64,000 nt of DNA. It comes from Deefgea chitinilytica. Its GTDB lineage: Bacteria > Pseudomonadota > Gammaproteobacteria > Burkholderiales > Chitinibacteraceae. The stretch's first letter is position 1. Each line of letters begins with the position of its first letter. Made by a program: the position numbers and the translations under genes. This document shows positions 35,277 through 42,589 of the stretch, one piece after another. Below the pieces are notes generated by a model. That model made no database searches. It had not been told where the DNA came from and saw only the letters and a program-made list of their open reading frames with translations. Where the stretch lies: positions 1 to 64,000 of the forward strand of contig NZ_WOFE01000004.1 in NCBI RefSeq assembly GCF_016881405.1. The letters run 5' to 3'.

Positions 35277-36725
35277 TTAATCTCCGATGGGTGTGCTGGT
35301 TTGTTTTTCCCATGCAGCTAACAAATCCGCATAGGCAACACCATTGATCATTAAGCCATCCAATTGCCCGCCTTGGATGTGCGCGTCGCGTAAATCGCAA
35401 TCTTCGATTTGTGCTTCGCGTAGATCGACGCGCTCCATTCGTACTGGATCATTATCACCATGCCAGCCGCGGCCTAGGTCATGTAAATACGCGCCGCCCC
35501 AAGATGAATGACACAATTCCAGCCGTGCTAATCGGGCGTCGCCGACACACAATCCGCTGACGTTGACATTGTGGAAGTGCGCATCGGTCATCGTTGATGA
35601 CGCAAGGCGAAAATTCGGTAAGCCACAGTTATAAAACTGGGCCTGCGCAAAAAAACTATCACTCCAACATGGCTTGTCGAGCGATTGGCCACTGAAATGA
35701 TTTGCTGGCGCTACGGTTTCGCGCACTATTCGGGTGAAATAACGGAACGCATCATCAGCGCCAGTTTCTTGGTAGCCACAGCTCAAATAGAAACGCGCAT
35801 TGTCCTCGCTGCGTGCGCTCGTGCCTAAATTCCAGCAATCCACGGCGGGGAAATGATTTTCGATCAAGGCGAGCGCTTGCCGCCCAATCCCTTGCCGACC
35901 GAATGCCGGGTCGACAAAAAACCACGAGACATAAGCTTTGTTGGCATATGGGCCTTCAACACAAATCCCGCCCGCCACCACACCGGCGATTTCAATGACG
36001 AAGTAATGTGCAGTGCGAATCAGGTAACGTAACAGATGCGGGCTGTCGTGTCCTGCGCTGCCAGCGGCATCGCTGTCGGCGAGGTTCCACGCGCCCCAGC
36101 GTTGGTAATGCTCTAGAAAAGCTTGCTTTTGAATATGGGCCAGCAGATCGGCCTCACTTTCAACAGCGGGGCGTAGCGTAACTGCGGCGACTTTTGCCAA
36201 TTTGGGGCGCGGTAAGATGAATAAATCAAATTCGCCGTCGTCCTCAAGCGTTGCTGTGCCGCGCGGTAAAAAGCCAGCATTGATCACAACGCCTTGCGAT
36301 GATGTGTTCCAGCTCTTCACGATCGCCACAACAGCAGGCAAAGTGGGGCAGTGACTAAAAATTTCGGCACAAGCGGCTTTGACGGCTTCGCTGGCGTAAC
36401 CCTGTCTGCGATGATCGCGTGATAGCGCGTAGGCGACCTCGGGAAAGGGCGAATCGAGTCCTTCTTTTGGCCATACTCCAACCCAGCCTATTAACTGCTC
36501 GCCAAGACAAATCGCATACAACCTTGCTGGGTTTGCTGGATCAAAGTCTGGATATCCTTGAGTGACCCAGTACTTTAAATACGATTGCATTTGTTCTGGC
36601 GTCATTCTCCAATCGGGCAGAATGTCGCTAATTTCGGACTGGCGAGTGAGCGTAAATAAGGCATCAAAATCTGTGTAGCTAAATTGGCGCAGAATAAGGC
36701 GCGGGGTTTGTAACTGAGACTGCAT
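35277..36725 (-). CDS. GNAT-GNAT-pentapeptide-repeat fusion protein
   Basis: A 482-residue three-part protein. Residues ~1-175 are a RimJ/RimL-type GNAT domain (TPRLILRQFSYTDFDAL, then EVAYALSRDHRRQGYASEAV, where RRQGYAS binds the acetyl-CoA pyrophosphate). Residues ~180-345 are a second GNAT domain (SWFFVDPAFGRQGIGRQAL). Residues ~346-470 are pentapeptide repeats (e.g. VDLREAQIEDCDLRDAHIQG). Each half looks intact. The acceptor is unknown; amino acids, peptides, protein N-termini or antibiotics are possible. Read as one continuous frame without a shift, so the fusion appears real. It is followed by the ASCH gene. Confidence 0.82.
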   Translation of the reverse strand: MQSQLQTPRLILRQFSYTDFDALFTLTRQSEISDILPDWRMTPEQMQSYLKYWVTQGYPDFDPANPARLYAICLGEQLIGWVGVWPKEGLDSPFPEVAYALSRDHRRQGYASEAVKAACAEIFSHCPTLPAVVAIVKSWNTSSQGVVINAGFLPRGTATLEDDGEFDLFILPRPKLAKVAAVTLRPAVESEADLLAHIQKQAFLEHYQRWGAWNLADSDAAGSAGHDSPHLLRYLIRTAHYFVIEIAGVVAGGICVEGPYANKAYVSWFFVDPAFGRQGIGRQALALIENHFPAVDCWNLGTSARSEDNARFYLSCGYQETGADDAFRYFTRIVRETVAPANHFSGQSLDKPCWSDSFFAQAQFYNCGLPNFRLASSTMTDAHFHNVNVSGLCVGDARLARLELCHSSWGGAYLHDLGRGWHGDNDPVRMERVDLREAQIEDCDLRDAHIQGGQLDGLMINGVAYADLLAAWEKQTSTPIGD

Positions 36726-36981
36726 TTTAAGTATTCCTGAGCATATTCAAGACGCTGTGTTGGTGCGCTTTGAACAGGTTTATGTACTGAGTTCGCAAAT
36801 TCTATGCCCCTACTTGAATGGAATACTTTGCATTTCTTGCTATTTTTCGCCGTATTTTCAATCAAATTACAGTTGATTGATTTGACATCGGTTCCTAGGG
36901 CAAATCGTCGAAGTCAGGAATAATCTCGTCCTTGCCTGTGAATTCGGTAAGATAAGACGACTTCTCAAAGACGACCGAACA

Positions 36982-38187
36982 ATGACTGCACCGCAAACCC
37001 CTTTGCCTACCTCCATTCGCGTGCTGGCGCTGTGCCAAGCGCTGTATACGATTGCCATTTCAATTCAGCTGACGTTGACGGGCTTGGCTGGCTTGCAGTT
37101 GGCCAGTAATAAAACGCTGGCGACGCTGCCGTTTTCATTGATTATTCTCAGTGCCGCTGTTACCGCATTGTTTGCCTCGCATTGGCTGCAACGAGTTGGC
37201 CGTCGCAAAGGGTTTTTAACGGGGGCGGCATTGGGGGCGTTGGGTGGTGGCATGGCTTTTGTGGCGATGCAGCAGCAAAGTTTTGTGCTGCTGTGTGTGG
37301 CGGCGCTGCTCAGTGGCGGTTTTCAAGCGTTTGCGCAGTTCTATCGTTTGGTCGCTGCTGATTCGGTGCCGGGCGATCGTAAAGCGCGCGCGATTTCTCT
37401 GGTGCTGACAGGCGGTGTGTTGGCGGCTTTGCTCGGCCCGTGGTTGGCCAAATCATCGCAAGCTTGGTTGCCGACGGTGGTGTTTGGTGGCGCTTATTTA
37501 ATGGCCAGTATGATGGGTATGATTACCTTTGCTTTAATTTATTTTGCCTATAAGCCAATACCCTTTGCTATGGCGAGCGATGATTGCAGCGCATCGGCGC
37601 GGTCTTTAGCGCAGATTGTGCTTAATCCCGTGTTTATGGCTGCGCTGGCGAATAATGTTGTCGCCTATACGTTGATGGCGGGCTTGATGACTGCAACGCC
37701 GTTGGCGATGCAGGTGTGTGGCTTTAGCATCGGTGACAGTGCCGGCGTGATTCAGTGGCATATGCTCGGTATGTTTGCGCCCGCCTTGATTGCGGGAAAA
37801 CTGGTGCAACGCTTTGGCGGGCCGACGCTGGCAGTGACGGGAATGCTGCTGTTGCTGCTGGCGAGTCTGCTGGCGCGCAGCTCGATTCAGTTGCCGGTGT
37901 TTTATATCGCGCTGTTATTGCTGGGCGTGGGGTGGAATTTTTTGTTCGTGGCGGGGTCGACCTTGCTCACACTGAGCTATCAGCCCAACGAGCGCAGTAA
38001 AACGCAGGCCTGTAGCGAATTTACGACCAGTTTATTCGCGGCGATGGCGTCACTGTTTGCTGCGCCTTTGTTACAGCAATGGGGCTGGGCCAAGCTCAAT
38101 ACCTTTGCGCCATGGTTGTTGCTGATTCCTTTGCTGGCAACGATGTATTTGTGGCACAGCCAAAGGCAAGCACGAAAGGCGATTTAA
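36982..38187 (+). CDS. Major facilitator superfamily transporter
   Basis: A 401-residue protein with about 12 hydrophobic spans. The loop between TM2 and TM3 has HWLQRVGRRKGFLTGAALGALGG, the MFS signature form D/N-R-x-G-R-R. The C-terminal half (GVGWNFLFVAGSTLLTLSYQP) is typical of the drug/metabolite group. The substrate cannot be told. It starts from a 256-base intergenic region without a clear promoter and ends before a terminator. Confidence 0.88.
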   Translation: MTAPQTPLPTSIRVLALCQALYTIAISIQLTLTGLAGLQLASNKTLATLPFSLIILSAAVTALFASHWLQRVGRRKGFLTGAALGALGGGMAFVAMQQQSFVLLCVAALLSGGFQAFAQFYRLVAADSVPGDRKARAISLVLTGGVLAALLGPWLAKSSQAWLPTVVFGGAYLMASMMGMITFALIYFAYKPIPFAMASDDCSASARSLAQIVLNPVFMAALANNVVAYTLMAGLMTATPLAMQVCGFSIGDSAGVIQWHMLGMFAPALIAGKLVQRFGGPTLAVTGMLLLLLASLLARSSIQLPVFYIALLLLGVGWNFLFVAGSTLLTLSYQPNERSKTQACSEFTTSLFAAMASLFAAPLLQQWGWAKLNTFAPWLLLIPLLATMYLWHSQRQARKAI

Positions 38188-38249
38188 TTCGATCAACGTG
38201 TCAGCATTGCGCAGCGTCTTGCCGTAAAATTGCGCGGATTGTTCTTCAC

Positions 38250-38274
38250 AAAGACGCCTTGGGCGTCTTTTTTT
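38250..38274 (+). terminator. Rho-independent terminator of the MFS gene
   Basis: Stem aagacgcc / ggcgtctt with a 3-base loop is followed by a run of T. It lies ~65 bases after the MFS stop and 10 bases before the next start. Confidence 0.8.
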
Positions 38275-38284
38275 ACTGTTGATT

Positions 38285-39370
38285 ATGACTTTGCATCCTC
38301 ATCCCAGCCCGCGGCATAAACACCGCTTTATTGTGCTCGATAGTTTTCGGGGCTTGTGCGCCCTGAGCGTCGTGGTGTTTCATTTGCATTTGCTACAAGG
38401 CTTTAGTGAGTGGGATTTCTTTCGCTCGGCGGGTTTGATGGTCGAGTTCTTTTTCACGCTCAGCGGCTTTGTGCTGGCTTATCGCTACGGTGCAGAGCTG
38501 ATCAATCGCGATGGATTTCGCCGCTATATGATTGCGCGTACATTCCGCATTTATCCGCTGCATTTGCTGATGTTGCTGCTGTTTAGTGTGGCGATGTGGT
38601 TGCAGTGGGCGAGCGGTGATTTTCGTGCTTGGCAGTTTGAGCAATGGCTGTATCAAATTTTATTGCTGCAAGCGTGGTTACCAGCGGGTGATCCGTTTGG
38701 CTTTAATGGGCCTTCATGGAGTATTAGCGTGGAGTTCTATCTTTACGTGCTGTTTGGCGCAATACTCTGGGTCACGCTGCGCTGGCGGCAGGCGGCTTTT
38801 GCACTGGTGGTGGCGGCTTGCTCCTTGTGTGTGTGGCTGTCGCTGGATTTCACCAGTAGCGGTGGTTTTCGCGGGATTACCTGTTTTTTCTTAGGCGCGT
38901 TAGCGTATCGCTGCTTTGATGCGATTCATCATTGGCGGCTCAATTGCAAACTGGCAACTTTTATCGAGGTATTGCTGCTAGCTGCATTGTATGTAGTGAT
39001 TACAGCTCAATACCCTGCCAAAAGTTTTTTTGCCGCGTGGGCATTTGCGTTAGCAATTATTGTATTTGCGTTTGAGCAGGGCGCGGTGTCTCGTTTGTTA
39101 CGGCAAGCGGCTTTTGTAAAAGTGGGGAAATGGTCGTTTTCGATTTATCTCACGCATTATGGTGTGCTGCATCTGTTGCAATTGGGCTTGGCTGTGTGGG
39201 CACCGCATTTCTTGTTGCAACAAGACGGGCTCAGCTTTATTCATCTGGGCAGTGCGCTGGCTGACCATGCCGCTGGGATTGCGATTTTGGCGCTGGTGCT
39301 GTGGGTTTCACGCTGGAGTTATCAACTCGTTGAGTTACGAGGCATCCGTTGGGGCAAGCATTTTAAGTAG
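38285..39370 (+). CDS. Acyltransferase family 3 membrane protein (OafA/YrhL-like)
   Basis: A 361-residue membrane protein with about ten hydrophobic spans. The family pattern is present: FIVLDSFRGLCALSVVVFHLH at the N-terminus with the invariant RG and His, FFTLSGFVLAYRYG, and GPSWSISVEFYLYVLFG. Such enzymes transfer acetyl or other acyl groups to O-antigen, peptidoglycan or exopolysaccharide sugars. No surface polysaccharide cluster is adjacent, so the target is open. The ATG at 38285 is preferred over a TTG at 38279. Confidence 0.88.
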   Translation: MTLHPHPSPRHKHRFIVLDSFRGLCALSVVVFHLHLLQGFSEWDFFRSAGLMVEFFFTLSGFVLAYRYGAELINRDGFRRYMIARTFRIYPLHLLMLLLFSVAMWLQWASGDFRAWQFEQWLYQILLLQAWLPAGDPFGFNGPSWSISVEFYLYVLFGAILWVTLRWRQAAFALVVAACSLCVWLSLDFTSSGGFRGITCFFLGALAYRCFDAIHHWRLNCKLATFIEVLLLAALYVVITAQYPAKSFFAAWAFALAIIVFAFEQGAVSRLLRQAAFVKVGKWSFSIYLTHYGVLHLLQLGLAVWAPHFLLQQDGLSFIHLGSALADHAAGIAILALVLWVSRWSYQLVELRGIRWGKHFK

Positions 39371-39391
39371 CCCTGTAACAGGTTTGCTTTA

Positions 39392-40174
39392 TTACTTGGT
39401 CACATACCGCGCAATAATTTGATCTAGTTCGCCTGATTTAATCGCCTGTTCAAGCGAAGCATTCATTTTACGAATAAAGTCGGCTTTGTAGGGCGCATTA
39501 AAGGCTTGGCTATAGCCGATAAATGCGTCTTCGTGCGACAGCGCACTGGCTTCAAAAAGCTTGAAGTTGGCCATACTGGGGTTCGCTTTTTTGAGTTGCT
39601 GCAAAGTGTATTGCGCAGCAAGGCGGTCGTTTGCATAGCAGTCGATGTGCGAAGCGGCGAGTTTCAATAAATTCGTGCTGTTGCCTTTGGCTTCTTCGAC
39701 TTTGATCGCTCCACTTTGTACCGCTGCTTGTACATTGGGTGAGAGCAAATAGCCTAGATTGACGCCGATACGCAAGTCTTTAAAATCGTCAGGAAATTTG
39801 ACTTTGTTGGATTTCTGCGTTTTGGGATTGCAGAAGATCACAATCGTTTCCCGATACATCGGGACTGAGTAGGGGCTAATGTAGGGGCGTTTTTTTTGTA
39901 AATACGTACTGACAATTCCAATTCCACGGCCAGACTTGGTGTAATCCAGCGCACGCTTCCAAGGTAAACCTTGGATTTCTACTTGGTATTCGGGCGCTAA
40001 ACGCTTTGCCGCAAGGTTGACCAAGTCCACATAAATTCCCTTATACGTTTGGCCGTCAAAATACATATAAGGTGGATTGCTGTCGTCGCCATACAGTGTG
40101 ACTTTCTCTACCGCTTCGATTAAGGGTGAGCACAAACTGAATATGGCGATGATCAGAGCGCAAAGTTTGGTCAT
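39392..40174 (-). CDS. Periplasmic amino-acid-type solute-binding protein (SBP_bac_3)
   Basis: A 260-residue protein with a signal peptide (MTKLCALIIAIFSLCSPLIEA), then the family-3 binding fold: VTLYGDDSNPPYMYFDGQTYKGIYVDLVN, LRIGVNLGYL in the hinge region and the C-terminal LEQAIKSGELDQIIARYV. Such proteins bind polar amino acids or act as enzyme or sensor domains. No permease or ATPase is adjacent, so it is orphan here. Confidence 0.85.
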   Translation of the reverse strand: MTKLCALIIAIFSLCSPLIEAVEKVTLYGDDSNPPYMYFDGQTYKGIYVDLVNLAAKRLAPEYQVEIQGLPWKRALDYTKSGRGIGIVSTYLQKKRPYISPYSVPMYRETIVIFCNPKTQKSNKVKFPDDFKDLRIGVNLGYLLSPNVQAAVQSGAIKVEEAKGNSTNLLKLAASHIDCYANDRLAAQYTLQQLKKANPSMANFKLFEASALSHEDAFIGYSQAFNAPYKADFIRKMNASLEQAIKSGELDQIIARYVTK

Positions 40175-40398
40175 TCGATTTTCTTCTTATGATCGTCTTG
40201 CTTGTTATAGCCTATTTGCGCACTTCAGGCTGATTGTGTCGCCTTGCGATATGCATGACCATTGATCGGCTTGGCGCCGTGAATGAGTGCTCATGTGTAC
40301 TTGTAACACGCGTTTTAGGTGGGATTCGAGTAAATTGGTTCGCCTTATTCGTTTAATCTTGTGCGAACGAAAAGAGCGAATTAATTGGATATGCCAAA

Positions 40399-40599
40399 GT
40401 GAGTTACCCTGCCCATCGAAAAAAACGAATCGAAGCGCGTTTGCAGCACATTACAGATGCCGCAGATTTAAAACGCAGCCATGCTGAGTTGGCCGTTTTG
40501 CGAAAAGTACTGCAGAGCAATAATCCATATTGTTTAGATTGTGTTTTTGACTGCGTACGGTGCAGTTGGATTAATGAATCAACACCGTTGTCGGCTTAG
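40399..40599 (+). CDS. Possible small protein with paired cysteines
   Basis: A GTG-started 66-residue frame. Its N-terminus is basic (MSYPAHRKKRIEARLQ), with a helical middle (DLKRSHAELAVLRKVLQ) and a C-terminal CLDCVFDCVRC cluster that might bind a metal. There is no strong ribosome site and no recognised family. The composition is protein-like, but chance is possible. Confidence 0.35.
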   Translation: MSYPAHRKKRIEARLQHITDAADLKRSHAELAVLRKVLQSNNPYCLDCVFDCVRCSWINESTPLSA

Positions 40600-40621
40600 C
40601 TTGATAGCCCATCGATTGCAA

Positions 40622-40649
40622 TTGCCCTGAAAAATGGCTGTGGCATAAT
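40622..40649 (+). promoter_or_regulatory. Possible promoter of the BOF-family gene
   Basis: ttgccc and cataat are separated by 16 bases and lie about 40 bases before the ATG at 40687. Confidence 0.4.
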
Positions 40650-40686
40650 TTGTTTTTACTTTCTTGTTTGAGTTGGAGTAATTTAA

Positions 40687-41034
40687 ATGAAATTATTGCT
40701 AGCCAGCGCATTGGTTGTGGGTTTGACGGTTTCAACTGCGAATGCACAGTTTACGGGGCCGAGTGCACGTGGTGCGACCAGCACTGTTGCACAAGTGCAA
40801 TCGGCACGAATCAATACTTATGTGACAGTGACGGGTAATATCATCGATCACCAACGGAAAAACTACTATACCTTCCGCGATGAAACGGGTGAAATTCGCG
40901 TTGAAATCGAGCCGTCGGTGTGGCGCAATCGGAATGTCGGGCCGACAGACACCGTGCGATTGATGGGAGAACTTGATCGCAACTCTGCTGGAAATCTATA
41001 TATTTGGGTGAAAAGCTTAGATTTGGTGAAATAA
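40687..41034 (+). CDS. YgiW/YdeI-type bacterial OB-fold (BOF) periplasmic protein
   Basis: A 115-residue secreted protein with a signal peptide (MKLLLASALVVGLTVSTANA) and the BOF-family pattern TVTGNIIDHQRKNYYTFRDETG, IRVEIEP and VRLMGELDR. E. coli relatives (YgiW, YdeI) are linked to stress tolerance and are thought to bind cationic ligands; the exact role is unsettled. A ggag ribosome site precedes the ATG. A strong bidirectional terminator follows. Confidence 0.9.
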   Translation: MKLLLASALVVGLTVSTANAQFTGPSARGATSTVAQVQSARINTYVTVTGNIIDHQRKNYYTFRDETGEIRVEIEPSVWRNRNVGPTDTVRLMGELDRNSAGNLYIWVKSLDLVK

Positions 41035-41046
41035 GCCGCTGAGAAT

Positions 41047-41077
41047 AAAAAAATGCCCGAATCGGGCATTTTTTTAT
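41047..41077. terminator. Bidirectional Rho-independent terminator
   Basis: Stem aatgcccga / tcgggcatt is flanked by A and T runs. It lies between the BOF gene and the convergent yaaA gene and overlaps the yaaA stop codon. Confidence 0.88.
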
Positions 41078-41841
41078 TCGGCCAAGCGTCGACGGAACAG
41101 CCAGCGTGTGCTATTAGATTCATCGGCGATAAACTGATAGCCGTCTAAATCAAAGTGTTTTAAATCATTGGCATCCGTAATGTTATTGAGTGCCGCATAG
41201 CGCACCATCAGGCCGCGGGCGCGTTTGGCATAGAAGCTAATGATTTTGTATTTGCCACCTTTGAAGTCTTCAAAAATTGGCGTAATGATGTTGGCGGTCA
41301 GCACTTTAGGGCGAATGACTTTGAAGTACTCTTCGCTGGCTAGGTTCACGACGACGTGATTTTCAATTTGATTCACGGCTTCTGTGACGGAATCGAGCCA
41401 AAAGTCATACAGATTTTGGCCATTCGGATGCGCCAAGCGTGTGCCCATTTCAAGGCGATACGGCTGCATCAAATCATGGGGGCGCAATAGACCATACAGC
41501 CCCGATAGAATGCGTAAATGCTGGCTTAAATACGCGTGTTGCGGTGCAGTCAGGCTGCCTGCGCCAAGGCCCGCGTAGACGTCCCCCATGAAGGCCAATA
41601 CAGCGGGTTTGGCATTGTCGAGCGTAAAGTGAGGCTGCCAGCTTTGATAGCGTCCCACGTTGAGCATCGATAGTTCATCGGATAATTTCATCAGCTTGGC
41701 AATATCGGTAGGTGACTTTTGCCGTAGCACATTGATGAGTTGCTGTGATTGCACCAAAAAATCAGGCTGCGAGTGGGGTAAGTCGGTAGGTGTGGGGGTG
41801 GTGTAATCCAGCGTTTTCGCTGGAGAAATCAACATCAGCAC
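41074..41841 (-). CDS. yaaA: Peroxide stress protein YaaA
   Basis: A 255-residue DUF328/YaaA protein with the family start MLMLISPAKTLDY, matching the E. coli YaaA start MLILISPAKTLDY. Later motifs are KLSDELSMLNVGRYQSW and SFYAKRARGLMVRYA. YaaA lowers unincorporated iron during H2O2 stress and limits DNA damage. The homology supports a GTG start at 41841; an ATG two codons downstream is the alternative. It follows copy D of a dispersed repeat. Confidence 0.93.
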   Translation of the reverse strand: MLMLISPAKTLDYTTPTPTDLPHSQPDFLVQSQQLINVLRQKSPTDIAKLMKLSDELSMLNVGRYQSWQPHFTLDNAKPAVLAFMGDVYAGLGAGSLTAPQHAYLSQHLRILSGLYGLLRPHDLMQPYRLEMGTRLAHPNGQNLYDFWLDSVTEAVNQIENHVVVNLASEEYFKVIRPKVLTANIITPIFEDFKGGKYKIISFYAKRARGLMVRYAALNNITDANDLKHFDLDGYQFIADESNSTRWLFRRRLAE

Positions 41842-41855
41842 TGAACAATCCTATT

Positions 41856-41904
41856 GGGTATTGGTTTGTAGCCATTTTATATTAATGGCTACATAGATAT
41901 ACCT
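41856..41904. repeat. Short dispersed imperfect palindrome, GGGTAT...ATACC family (copy D)
   Basis: The best-formed copy: the inner 10-bp arms TGTAGCCATT and AATGGCTACA (41867-41893) are perfect, and the outer ends gggtattgg and gatatacc pair imperfectly. It fills the gap between the FixJ-like stop and yaaA on the minus strand. Confidence 0.65.
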
Positions 41905-41905
41905 A

Positions 41906-42535
41906 TTATTGTGGTTCTACGCCTGCATCGCGCAAACGTGCGGCGAGTTCCATTGCGGTTTTGACTTGCATTTTTTCTAAAATTCGCGCGCGATGGACTT
42001 CGACAGTCTTCATCGAAATCGACAAATCATCAGCGATTTGCTTATTCAGGCGGCCCGTTAAAATCAACTTCATTACTTCGCGCTCGCGTGGCGTCAGGCA
42101 GGCGAGGCGTTGATCGACAGCGGTACGCGTTTGCCATTCTTCGCGACTGAGTTGGTCTTGCGAGAGACAGCTTTCAACCAAGTCAACGATGTCATTATCG
42201 GAAAACGGTTTTTCAATAAAATCGGCTGCGCCTTGTTTGAGCGCCGCCACCGCCATGGGGACATCGCCATGGCCGGTTAAGAAAATCACTGGTGGGCAGT
42301 AGGCGTATTCTTGTAGCTTCACGAATAATTCCAGCCCGCCCATCCCTGGCATGCGGACATCGAGCACGAGGCTGCCATAGTCTTCTGGGCGATAAGTGGC
42401 GAGTAGTTCCTCGGCGCTGGCAAAGGTGCTGACTTGGTGATTGCGAGTCGAAAAGAGCCATGAGAGTGCGTCGCGGATTGCGTCGTCATCATCCACAATG
42501 GCAATTTTGCGGGTATTGGCATGATTGATGCTCAT
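41906..42535 (-). CDS. FixJ/LuxR-family response regulator
   Basis: A 209-residue regulator. The receiver domain has the acidic pair in IAIVDDDDAIRD, phosphoacceptor Asp59 in LVLDVRMPGMGG, and Lys in FIEKPF. A LuxR-type HTH follows (LTPREREVMKLILTGRLNKQIADDLSISMKTVEVHRARIL). It lies 54 bases downstream of the PAS histidine kinase on the same strand and is very likely its partner. Targets are unknown. Confidence 0.92.
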   Translation of the reverse strand: MSINHANTRKIAIVDDDDAIRDALSWLFSTRNHQVSTFASAEELLATYRPEDYGSLVLDVRMPGMGGLELFVKLQEYAYCPPVIFLTGHGDVPMAVAALKQGAADFIEKPFSDNDIVDLVESCLSQDQLSREEWQTRTAVDQRLACLTPREREVMKLILTGRLNKQIADDLSISMKTVEVHRARILEKMQVKTAMELAARLRDAGVEPQ

Positions 42536-42589
42536 AAGCGGTGTACTCCTGCGCTGGGGCTAAATTCGAAAAGGGCCAGTTCAAATTAA

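Larger units (their letters stand above)
40175..40686. other. 512-base region with little recognised content
   Basis: Between the binding protein and the BOF-family gene I see only one weak small frame (40399-40599) and a promoter-like pair at 40622-40649. No RNA gene, terminator or repeat was recognised. Confidence 0.5.

Noticed and set aside
36726-36981. TTGACA hexamer at 36882 as a promoter of the MFS gene
   Set aside because: No acceptable -10 element lies at 16-18 bases spacing.
37555-37570. Partial match to the GGGTAT/ATACCC repeat ends inside the MFS gene
   Set aside because: Only one arm is present and it is coding sequence, so it is not a copy of the repeat.
40287-40487. 66-residue Cys-rich frame upstream of the BOF-family gene
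   Set aside because: It has no ribosome site and overlaps the slightly better frame at 40399; the composition looks random.
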